Source of the DNA: Tiliqua scincoides
Taxonomy: Eukaryota > Chordata > Lepidosauria > Squamata > Scincidae
Assembly: GCF_035046505.1 (NCBI RefSeq)
Contig: NC_089823.1
Location: 30,800,388-30,864,387 of the forward strand
Length of the DNA stretch: 64,000 nt
Direction: 5' to 3'
Each line of letters begins with the position of its first letter. Within the stretch, counting starts at the first letter, position 1. Positions 55,206-64,000 of this stretch are shown here, in pieces. Both the position numbers and the translations under genes were made by a program. Below the pieces are notes generated by a model. That model was not told where the DNA came from. It saw only the letters and a program-made list of their open reading frames with translations, and searched no databases.

Positions 55206-55228
55206 ATCTTCTCTCTCTCTCTCTCTCT
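55206..55228. repeat. (TC)n microsatellite
   Basis: A clean TC run of about 23 bases. Confidence 0.92.
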
Positions 55229-55434
55229 CCACTCACTTCACACCACACATGATTTTATAATTCTCAATCATGCTCCTTCCTAATTGCCTTTTCCCCAAAC
55301 TTAAAAAGCACCCAATGCTGCAGTCTTACCTCATAAGGAATGTGTTCCAGCCACCTGATTATTTTGGTTGCCCTATTTTGCGCCTTCTCCTTCTTGAAGT
55401 GTGGCGACCAAAAGCACATGGTGGATTGAAGCAT

Positions 55435-55850
55435 GCACTATTTGTCACAGTTTTCAGTTCATTCAGCTGCTGTGCCTCTGTTAACAAACTCTTAAGCATT
55501 TATAAAACAATGCAAAAACAATCTTGGTGTTACCATATGCTTTGATGGGATTAAGATTTTTTCCCCACGTGCTACATTGATGATGACTCCAGTCCCAACC
55601 TGTATACATTCACGTTTGAAAAGTGCTAAGTTTTTTTTTTTCAAAAGGTGGGCTCTACCTACTGAAATCCCCAAAAGAAAGCAGTTCTTACAAGAGATGT
55701 TTTATTGAAAAGACCGAGGCCAACTCAGTTTTAAGTTTGAAATCAAACAGATGCAACAATTACCTTAGTAATTGCTCTGACTATCATAATACGAAGTTTT
55801 GTTAAAAGGTGAATTTTGCCTATTATGACTTTAAAGGTTTATGGCCCAAT
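55435..55850. other. No gene seen
   Basis: Unassigned A+T-rich sequence. Confidence 0.5.
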
Positions 55851-56255
55851 TCTGATCAACAGTAGCGATGGCAGAATTCCTGTTCCACTGGCACATGCTG
55901 ACATATTTTGTGACAGTGTGAATGCCAGGTGGGCCGGTAGGAAGGCAAGAGCCTTCTGACAGAAGGGACACCCATTGGACTAGGTAAGTCCAGCGCAAGG
56001 GTGCAGCAAGGGTGGAGGGAGGGTGGAAAGGGATAGAATGGGGAGGGGGAGGTCAGCGACAGTAGTGAGGGTGGGCAGATCAGCCATCATGCACCATATC
56101 CTAACCCCTTTCTGGGCCTGATCTCTCAACATGGATCAGCACAGACTTGCACCAGTAATATCACAAATGTTGGAGACCTCCAGCAGTCTGTGAGATTAAG
56201 AAATTCCCCTGCAGGATGCATTGCTGTACGGGAATTTAGTTTAGATTGGGCTGTG
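55851..56255. repeat. AATCC-type longer repeat, probable full unit
   Basis: Starts GGCCCAATTCTGATCAAC and closes TTAGATTGGGCTGTG, so the ends are inverted repeats. The centre has GGTAGGAAGGCAAGAGCC and CACAGACTTGCACCAG(TAA). It is weakly conserved with the 62.7-kb copy. Confidence 0.45.
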
Positions 56256-56669
56256 CATTTAGGTTCAGCACAGCTCTCTGTTTACATCTTGTGTGAAAAT
56301 TGAAAACAGAGTAGCTGCATGTTGGGTTTCCCGGCTGTTCAGGCGTGTCATACTTCCAGATATCCCAGTATCCAAACCACACACCAAGCACACCTCACTG
56401 GGCAAACATGAAAATCAAAAGCACCCCAGAAACTAATGATTCCACCTTTTTTATTTAATCAAACAAATTCAGGGTTGGGGGAAAGGGAACCTCCCATTTT
56501 GGATTTCATATCCAATGAGAGCTCTCTGAATTTGAGTGACATCAAGCCAGAGGTGTCACATGGGTGTGTGACACCTGGTGCAAGAGCTCATTGCATCACC
56601 CCATGATGGGCCTCCTCCCATACCAGACTATACAGAATAATTTACAATATCATATGCACAACCTAGATG
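56256..56669. other. No gene seen
   Basis: Unassigned sequence. Confidence 0.45.
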
Positions 56670-57059
56670 CAGTGGCATTACTAGGATTGGCGTAACCCCC
56701 ATTAACTTTATTCATTTATTTTAATATATAACAGTACAGGTCACCCAACAAATCTGTAACCAACCAAACACCAGTGGCCGACTTGACACTCACACAACTG
56801 AATAAGCTCTGAATAGCTCTGATACATGGAAATGAGAGCTGACTCATATTAACATTTTATTGGTTCTCTGCTCATTGGCTCACAACACCTCATTGGCTCT
56901 CAGAACAATCAGTCTCATTGGTCAGTTTTAAGTTAAGAAAATTCACTTTTTTCTTACAAAAGGCAGTTGTGATTTCCTTTTCTGGTTATTTGGCTATAAC
57001 ATTTGCTAGAATACAGATATTTAAATGTGGTTTGTTCCATTACATTCTGCATTAAACTA

Positions 57060-57114
57060 TATAACATGATGGTATTATTCAAACATGGATGTATAACATG
57101 ATGGTATTATTCAA
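57060..57114. repeat. Local direct duplication of about 24 bp (31-bp period)
   Basis: TATAACATGATGGTATTATT, followed by CAAA, occurs at 57060 and again at 57091. Immediately downstream ATTCAAAAAT and ATTTTTGAAT form a hairpin. Confidence 0.9.
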
Positions 57115-57138
57115 AAATACCAAGATTTTTGAATACCA

Positions 57139-57184
57139 AGCTGCCCTGGGTCCCTTTGGGGAGAAGGGCGGGATAAAAATAAAG

Positions 57185-57233
<49 letters not shown>

Positions 57234-57234
57234 G
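57139..57234 (+). repeat. Reptile LINE/SINE 3' end with (ATT)n
   Basis: GCTGCCCTGGGTCCCTTTGG and GAAGGGCGGGATAAAAATAA precede 15 or more ATT units. This is the common 3' end style of old reptile LINE/SINE repeats; the exact family is not certain. Confidence 0.6.
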
Positions 57235-57419
57235 GTTATTTTTGCTAGTAGGGGTGTCACACACACATTCCAAGTGCATCACCTGGTACAGTCGGCACTC
57301 CCCCACACCTCCCTAGATGCCACTGCATCAAGCTAGTGGGTGGAACAGTCATACCTCTTGCAAATAACATATGAAATGAATGAAGGGGGAAGTCAGTACA
57401 TGTGGAGTTTCTTGTCTTC

Positions 57420-57891
57420 TTGTTGGCATCCTTCAGACTCGGAAGACTATGGTATCGCACTCTGAATAGTGTTCTGGAATCTACTTTACCCAGTGCGCGG
57501 AGCCTGGGTAAAGTAGATATGGAGGATAGACTGTTACCCATGCAGCAAATCCCCCCTCTCCACATCGCTGAAATGGTCCAATGGAAAGGCAGAAGCCAAT
57601 ATGGTTGGTTCCAGCGACGTCGCAGGAGTTGCCAGAACGTGACTGTGTTCAGCCATGAACTGCCTCAGGGACTCCGGCTCCGGATTTTGCTTCGAGGTTC
57701 ACTCCTGAAGCCTTTTCCGTAACTGGATGTAGTCACAAGGCAGTGGAGGTTTGGGATCAGAGTTTTCTTTCTCTCAGATGAGCTGCCTTCCCAGGCCAAC
57801 GAGTCCCATCTACCCGGTGGCTGTTCAGTCGCCTCTTACGACAAGTACAGCCAAACCGAGGGCCTATTCTTATCCCCAGCCCTCAGGGAGG
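57420..57891 (-). mobile_element. Short retroelement with GTCGTAAGAGGCGAC head and LINE-like tail, copy 2
   Basis: The minus strand reads AAGAATAGGCCCTCGGTTTG, TTGTCGTAAGAGGCGACTGA, ACAGCCACCGGGTAGATGGG and later TTCAGAGTGCGATACCATAG, TCTTCCGAGTCTGAAGGATG, CCAAC. The last 45 bases match the zinc-finger LINE 3' end more fully than copy 1 does. An 11-bp word ATGTGGAGTTT stands at 57400-57410 and 57892-57902 as a likely target duplication. A repeated GCCTGGGTAAAGTAGAT-type word lies near 57,476-57,520. Confidence 0.78.
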
Positions 57892-57902
57892 ATGTGGAGT
57901 TT

Positions 57903-58576
57903 ACTGCCTGAGAAAATAAATATATGATTCAATCCTGGGTTTGAAGAAATATCAGATTTTGGTATTACGTAACCAGGTGCTCAATTTTCCTACTTCTTTG
58001 CAACAAATTTTTTATTTCATCTCATTTTTAATATTTCTAGTTTTCCAAGGCTTTCTATCATGCAGATTGAAAAACATGGGTGGACCGCTTTGGTGGCTCA
58101 ATCAGTGTTGGAAATCTCAGCTCACAGTTGACAAGGAGACCAAGAGGAACAGGGACTCTCCTCGGGGGTGACATTCCAGGAAGGCTTGGGGTGGGGCACC
58201 CACCTGAATTTTATAGACCCCATTTAAGTGTTAGTCAGGAACAGGTTTTTAGACCCTTCCATATTGAGCTGTACCTGCCAAGTCCCTCTTCTATACAATG
58301 GTTAAAGGTATAGGCACCGTGTCCTCCACTGTATCTGGTCACCCTGGTCAGGAGCACCTCTATTTCTAGTTATGAGACATAGAAAGGGTACAAAACAATT
58401 GCTCTTATAATGAACCACCTTTTCCTGCAATTTATGCTTGAATACATCCAAAACCTTTGACCTTTGCTGTGAATCAGTGCTCCCGCCCCACATGCACAAT
58501 GGTGTCATACTCTGTCCAGAGAAAGTTTGTTGGGAATGGAATCCCAGCTATTTTCTCTTCCTCTTCCTCTGTGTTT
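57903..58576. other. No gene seen
   Basis: Unassigned sequence. Confidence 0.5.
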
Positions 58577-58681
58577 TCCTATCTAATAAAAGATAATCTA
58601 ATAAAAGATTAGATTATCTTTTAATAAAAGATTAGATTATAATAAAAGATTAGATTATCTTCCTATCTAATAAAAGATAAA
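58577..58681. repeat. Compound direct and inverted AT-rich repeat (TAATAAAAGATTA words)
   Basis: TAATAAAAGAT occurs five times in about 100 bp. CCTATCTAATAAAAGATAA stands at both edges (58579 and 58662). AAGATAATCTA and TAGATTATCTT form 11-bp arms around AATAAAAGAT. The cluster could form alternative hairpins. Confidence 0.88.
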
Positions 58682-59210
58682 TGGATATTTATCTTTATCC
58701 ATCTGGCAGTGTTTCTGGCAAGCCTTCCTTTAATCCTACGCACAGAGCCCTTCTTCCTTAAGAAGGGAAATGTCATAATGACATCAGGGGTGTGTGGGAA
58801 TACACATATTTTGAAGTCCACAACCGTATTGGGCTGTCATGCAACCCACAGACAGCTTCACAGGGAGTTAGTGCACCATCTGTAGACAGTTCCATTCACC
58901 AGTCCCCATCTCTCTCCAGCCATCTGCTGTACTTCTCAGTTTACCTGTGCTGCAAAATACAGAGACTATGTTCCACAAATGCCCAAGAAGTATGCCTTCC
59001 CTTGGACTCTGGACCTGTGGCTCTACACAAACATCAATCTATGAGAAATACTCAGAGTAAAATGTTATATTATACAGTGAAAGAGATCTTGACATGCTCC
59101 CTATATCTACTGTATATTTCAGTAGTTTCTGTGCCAGGCTGAGCTTTACCAGTGTATTAGAATGAATGTTTTGCAGTCTGCTCCTTGGATGGGAATGGGG
59201 AGAAAGAGCC
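58682..59210. other. No gene seen
   Basis: Unassigned sequence. Confidence 0.45.
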
Positions 59211-59468
59211 CCCATAGCTCAGTGGCAGACCACCTACAGTAGACTACAATAGGAAGGCTACTGTTTTAGACACTGGCATCTCCAGGTCAGGTAAGAGATC
59301 TGGAAAAGATCCTTGTTTGGTTCCTTGGAGAGTGGTGGCAGTCAGAGGAGACAATAATGAACTGGATGGAGCAAGAGTCTGATTCCGTCTGAAGATGTTG
59401 CCCCTGTTCAAGCCACATTGCTTCAAAATCTGGAACACAGGAAGTTGTCTTCTACCGAGTCAGACCCT
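59211..59468 (+). mobile_element. tRNA-derived SINE, diverged, followed by an opposed 3' fragment
   Basis: Head AGCCCCCATAGCTCAGTGGC (A box), a decayed B-box region, ACTGGCATCTCCAGGTCAGG, AGATCTGGAAAAGATCC, and CAATAATGAACTGGATGG-type 3' sequence. At about 59,432-59,468 ACAGGAAGTTGTCTTCTACC and GAGTCAGACCCTGGG match the same SINE end on the minus strand. Confidence 0.65.
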
Positions 59469-61422
59469 GGGCCTTTACAGTAGCATCACTAATGGTGTGT
59501 GGATCATAGTGGGTGACACCATGGGAGGGTGCCACCAAAATGACACCCTCCATGTCCAACCATGTCCAACCATGGTAACTAACCATGTTAGTGAGTCCCC
59601 AGCATTCCTTGTGCTATGCCGGCTGGGGTGTTAACTAGCCAGCAAACTCGACTGGCTATGTTGGGGCACTTCATAGCAAGATTTCATCGAATCCTTCTTT
59701 AAATGAAACACCTGATGATTTTCATAAAAATTCAAAAATGACTATTAATTGCACTGTTTCTCTGCACTTAAAGCCATGCACCATTGGTTTTGAGCTTTGG
59801 GTCCCAATCCAACACAGCAGTAAAGTGTGCTTAAGTGGATTGAAATGAATGACAGTTATACATGTTTAACTCTGTGTTTGTTTCCAGCTTTTATGTACAA
59901 GGTCACTGTGGTTGTTTTTACTGAACCCTGAAGTTGTCATTAAAAGCTGCTAACTCTTAAGTTGGGTTCCCATAATCTTGGGCTCATGCAGACATACTGT
60001 GGAATCAACAAACATATGGAAAAGTGTTTGCTTTCATCTTCAACCCAGATCCCAATTTTTCACATCCATGTTTTCCATGCCATCACCAACCCTCTTTCAA
60101 ATGCTTTTGTAATGGCCTGGTGTATAACACATTTAAAAAACAACAATGCATATGCAAACACATCGTCATTCCTCCACACATACAGAGCCTGCATTAATTG
60201 ACTCCTACAACATTTGCATTTGGAGTCAATCATGCCTTGAGGAATACAGAAACTACATACAAATATGTTTACACTCAGGGAGGCCAAAGAGAGTTACGCA
60301 GCAAATGTCTTTTTCTGCACTGTAATTGATATTTTATCTGTGTAGGTTTTTAATGGAGTGTGAATCAGTTCCAATAGAATCTCCGGTCTTGGATCAAGAA
60401 GTCTTCATTTCCTGTCAAGTGGTTCTCTAGCTAGATATTGATTTCCTTTAAAATGAGAGTCTTTGCTATGTATTTTTGTTTTCACCAATGGCTTTCCAGA
60501 GGACGCACTGTTGCTTCCTCGCTGGTCTCCTGCTTCCCTTAACCTACAGACCCATCTCTGCAGGCCACTCTGATCCCAAGTCCTCTCTGCTGACTATGCT
60601 CTACCTTAGTGACTTCCTGCCCTGTTTTCATGAATCTTCTGCCATTTTCATCCTCTATATTTTGAGTTTTACTGAGTGGCCATAGTGTAGGAGGGTGGGT
60701 TTGGATTTATATTCCTTTCCCACATGTTTATATGGTATTTTATATCAACATTCTATGTGACCTTCTGCTTTCAGTCCCATCTAAAGCTGGAAATTTCTCA
60801 TCTTGCTGAATGGTTGATGGCTGGCTGGAAGGTTCTATCCAGCACACAAAGTCTTTTGTAATCAACATTTGGTTTAAATTGGAGGTTGAATCATGTAAAC
60901 AAGGTCTTTCTGTCTGCTGGAAGAGATTATTCAGGCTGTTCTTGAAAAAGCAACTGTCCTGGTTATAAGGTGGTGACATATCTGGTCAAGAAACATTTCT
61001 GGGAAAACTTAGGACCAAATTCGATGTGATGTGAGAGAGCCATGATCTTTTTAAATCAAATTTTCTTGTGCTTGTGTGGCTGCTGGTGCTCTTGGAGAAG
61101 ATATCCTATGCTGCTTCATGGTTTGTAATTACGGGTCTTAGCAGCCATGAGCATTGAACTCAAGTGCTCTCCTCTCCCATTTAACTTCCTTCATATCATA
61201 GCTGAAATGACTTTCAGTGACTTCACAATCTGTAGCTTGTGAAGCTGAAGATGCTGAACCTGAAGGCAACAGGGTGTGCCTGAGCCCAGCAACCGGTTGT
61301 TTGGAAAGCTATTATTTGCCCAGAAACCAGGATCAAACCAAAATTAAAAGTTATTTCATCATCATTATAAATGCAGTGGCAGAGCTGTGAGTTGGAGAGT
61401 GGGGAGGCAGAAGAAAACTGTA
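59469..61422. other. No gene seen
   Basis: Unassigned A+T-rich sequence. TCCAACCATG is duplicated at about 59,565. Confidence 0.5.
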
Positions 61423-62100
61423 GCCCAATTCTAGTTAACACCCTTGTGCAGCAATGCAGTGGCACCAACACGGCTTCTGCTGCATTCGGTGGGGGAGTTT
61501 GGCATGTTGAGGTCTCCTCAGGGTAAGGAAAGCTGTCTGTATGCAGCTCTTAGAAAGGCTAAGAGCCTGAGCTGCCTGGCGCTTGGGGCTGCCACTGTGC
61601 CGAAAGTGGCTGCTGTGGTATTCTAAGCATGCTGGGCAGCCTACGGCAGCTCCTCAGGGGAAGGGAACATTTGTCACTTCCCCTTGGGTGAGGGAAGTAG
61701 CCCCTCAATGCAGTTACTCAATTTTGCAGCAGCTCTTTAGCCAGCACAGAATCAAGGAGTCCCGTGTTGAGCCGTGTGGCTTGACATGGGGCTCTGGATC
61801 CAATGGAGCTGAGCTCCACCGGTCCCACCCCCTTCCCACCTTGCTCCTTCTGGAGGCCCTCTGGAGGATGTGGGGAGACCGTGGCCCTCTCTGTGGGCCT
61901 CCCTGAACCTCAGAACTGCTCCCTGAAGCACTTCATCGTGAAACCAGAAGTGGGTAGCGATCACTTCAAGGAGCTGTTCTGAGGTGCAGGAAGGTGACCA
62001 CTGCAATGTCACCACACCCCTAAAGGGGGTAGTAATAGGTTTCTGCAGACTGGGGCATCGTGATGTCCCAGTTTGGGAGCGTCTGGCTTAGTGGATCAGG
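61423..62100. repeat. AATCC-type and fold-back hAT repeat mosaic
   Basis: Starts GTAGCCCAATTCTAGTTAAC and includes CTGAGCTGCCTGGCGC, TAAGCATGCTGGGCAGCC and CAGCTCCTCAGGGGAAGGG, which also occur at 62.95 kb. At 62,049-62,094 the reverse of CAGACGCTCCCAAACTGG and GACATCACGATGCCCCAG matches the left terminus of the 50.57-kb fold-back element, so a relative ends here. Its other end was not found. Confidence 0.45.
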
Positions 62101-62690
62101 GGTGAGGTTTTTTGGGGGATCAAGTGTGAGAGTTTGTGGGGTGGACCAGATCAGGTCAGAAATAAGCAGAACCATTTCCTGGCACTTCCTGGAATTAATT
62201 TGTCTTACTCCTGAGCCAGTCTAATGTGCACAAGGTACACAAGCTTGACTGTCTCTGGTCATGGGATAAAAGGGTTGGTGAACTTATGAGCTGGCAATTT
62301 GTTAAACTACAGGAAATAGAGAGTAGGTGGAAATGGATAGCTCTCACATTGAACATGCAACCGCCTCACTCCTCCTGTGTCCTGTTTGAAATCTCCCAGA
62401 AGACTGAAATATGCTTTTTTTGTTGTTTTGTTATTTTCATCATTTTAATTGAAAAACTGCATTTGGGAGCAACCTCTGGTGTCAGACGTGTTTGTTGCGC
62501 ACACAGAGTGTCCCAGACACTGTGTTAGTGTAAGGCATTGTGGGAACAAAGATGGCAGTCACCAAAAGGAGCTCTGTTGCTTCATTTACACTTTAGACAG
62601 TTAGAAGCAGGGGGAAGGAACTCCACTACTCTCCCATGCTACAGGAATGGGTGAGTTTCTGGGTGGGGAGGGAGGTGAGTGGGAGGTGGA
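62101..62690. other. No gene seen
   Basis: Unassigned sequence. Confidence 0.45.
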
Positions 62691-62943
62691 CAGAAGAGGG
62701 AGGGTAGATCTGGGTGGCACTGGTGTGTGTCAGATCCTACCCCATTCCCTGTACCTTCCCCCTCTCCTACTGCCTTCAGACCTGCACCAGCAAAACAGCT
62801 GGCGCAGATCCAAGGGGACACATTGGGGCAGTGGAATCTTGCCCCAGGGTAAGGGAAGAGCAGTTCTCTTACCTTGAGGAGGCCCCTGGATTGCAGGATG
62901 CAGCGTGCACTCCATTAGCATGTCTGCATCGGCAGGGGGGATT
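62691..62943. repeat. AATCC-type longer repeat fragment
   Basis: GCACCAGCAAAACAGCTGGC, TTACCTTGAGGAGGCCCC and GATGCAGCGTGCACTCC combine blocks of the 22.6/29.5-kb repeats with blocks of the 180-bp MITE, suggesting common ancestry. Confidence 0.45.
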
Positions 62944-62947
62944 TACA

Positions 62948-63325
62948 GCCCAGTCCTGAGCTGCCCGATGTGCTGGGCTGCCACGGCATCCTAAGCATGC
63001 TGGGCAGCTGCTGGCAGCTCCTCGGGGGGAAGGGGACATTCCGGCTCCGCCAGTCCCTTCCCCTTCCACCAAGCTCCCTCCCCCCCTCAATACCCTCTCC
63101 CCACCCTCTCCCTACCCTGGAACACCTCCCCTCACTTACCCCTCCCCCACCCGGTGCTCCCACAGTGCTCTGGGCAGTGGTTGCCAGTCCTCTGCACAGC
63201 ACTGGCTCAGTGCAGGCCTTTACTAAGCCATGTTGACTGGGCAGTATATGTCACAGGCGTGCCTTACAGTGCATTTGTGACACTACATACCAGTGCTGAG
63301 CTGGCATGGGTCAGGATTGGGCCCT
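62948..63325. mobile_element. GC-rich AATCC-type palindromic repeat, about 378 bp
   Basis: Left end CAGCCCAGTCCTGAGCTGCC and right end GTCAGGATTGGGCCC are inverted repeats. The order of blocks (CATGCTGGGCAGCTGC, CTCGGGGGGAAGGGGAC, a C-rich middle, GCGTGCCTTACAGTGC) matches the 20.04-kb copy, which is longer. Confidence 0.6.
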
Positions 63326-64000
63326 TATTTAGGATTAGATTACTTTAAAGGGGGATTCAAGACCCCTTCAAGTCTATCAATGATTAGCAGTCATGATGAC
63401 TACGTGTGACTTTAAGGTTCAGAGACAGTGTGCCTCTAAGTACCAGTTTCAAAGAAGCAACCACAGGAGAGACTTGCTGCTTTCAGACCCAGCACTGGGC
63501 TTTACAGCAGCATCTTATTGACCACTGTGGGAACCAGGGTGCAGACCTCTTCTTATGTTACAGTCATTCAGCAGTCTCAAGCCATTCTTTGTAGGAAGAG
63601 CTCCCATGTGACCTTAAGGCATGTCTGCAAATTCATCTTTCCTCAATATTGGGGAAATGTCTTACATGTTAATTCCATATAAGGGAATGTCTCTAAATTT
63701 ATAAACCTAATACTACCACCTCTACAGTCATGGTGGCACATCACATCAAGGCATCTTTGACTGTCCCTTAGTGTTCTATCTCTGGTTCTGGCCAGGAGCA
63801 AGGATGCAGCTCCTGTTTGAAATTGCAAAAATCAGGATTACTGAATTAACACGTTTAATCTGAATAATCACCACACCAATTTGCATGTTCTGTAAAAGGC
63901 ATTGCTTAGATTTGAAGAGCAATACCTTTTACAGGGCTTTGCCTGGATGTTTACATACAAGTCATTGGGTGGCTCTGTCTTTTAAATATTGGTTTTGTAA
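63326..64000. other. No gene seen
   Basis: Unassigned A+T-rich sequence to the window edge. Confidence 0.5.

Larger units (their letters stand above)
54985..55430 (-). pseudogene. CR1-type LINE fragment, older subfamily, interrupted by microsatellites
   Basis: In minus-strand order it carries HFKKEKAQNRATKIIRWLEH, IPYEVRLQHWVLF and, near the other end, AGGCCAAAGGCCCACC-like 3' sequence (plus strand GAGTCAGGCCAAAGGCC). The order matches the 25.4-kb CR1 fragment, but identity is much lower and several frames are needed. A 10-unit AACAT repeat and a TC run have expanded inside it. Confidence 0.65.
56670..57325. mobile_element. Probable hAT-like element (CAGTGGCAT termini) with inner repeats
   Basis: Ends CAGTGGCATTACTAGG and CCTAGATGCCACTG are inverted repeats. 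The flanks CCTAGATG and CATCAAGC do not match well, so the borders are less sure. It contains a local duplication near 57,060-57,114 and a LINE/SINE tail with (ATT)n. Confidence 0.5.

Noticed and set aside
54979-55248. Met-Leu-Cys-Tyr repeat protein on the minus strand
   Set aside because: It is the translation of an AACAT microsatellite.
57079-57316. Poly-isoleucine protein frames on both strands
   Set aside because: They are translations of an ATT microsatellite.

Overview
The window reads as gene-poor vertebrate nuclear DNA, most likely from a squamate reptile (lizard or snake). The reasons are the repeat types: CR1-type LINEs ending in a short TTCTTATG repeat, a tRNA-derived SINE with the 'agctcag...ggttca' head common in reptile genomes, many short hAT-type elements, and MITE-like hairpins ending in AATCCTA. 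I infer this from remembered repeat types, not from a search; the species cannot be named. I found no convincing host exon, tRNA gene, CRISPR array or operon. Every open frame that carries recognisable protein belongs to a transposable element.

Layout. 0-10 kb: a dense field of AATCCTA-type MITEs (about 90 bp and about 180 bp), three copies of a 230-bp hAT element (hAT-A), one of a 350-bp hAT element (hAT-B), and a decayed LINE at 8.04-9.37 kb. 10-25 kb: mostly unassigned sequence with small tandem duplications, one hAT-A copy, CR1 fragments, GC-rich AATCC-type palindromic repeats, and a possible LTR fossil near 15.4-16.05 kb. 25-34 kb: CR1 3' ends, an hAT element with a 21-bp-arm palindrome, and further hAT copies. 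36-50 kb: tRNA-SINEs, two Tigger-like MITEs sharing one TA, and a cluster of three element types that share the same 3' tail: a LINE with a C-terminal zinc finger, a 5S rRNA-derived SINE, and a short element with a GTCGTAAGAGGCGAC head. 50.3-52.8 kb: a nest in which a tRNA-SINE is split by hAT-B, which is split in turn by a fold-back hAT and by a nearly whole mariner. 53-64 kb: more hAT and AATCC-type repeats, a second GTCGTAAGAGGCGAC element and simple repeats.

The strongest points for a second look are the shared-tail LINE/SINE partnership (37-58 kb), the four-part nest with its dated order of insertion, the two-stop mariner with an empty-site homologue in this same window, and an insertion flanked by direct repeats of more than 90 bp. 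No new biochemical system is evident. The interest lies in how the mobile elements share ends, tails and targets.
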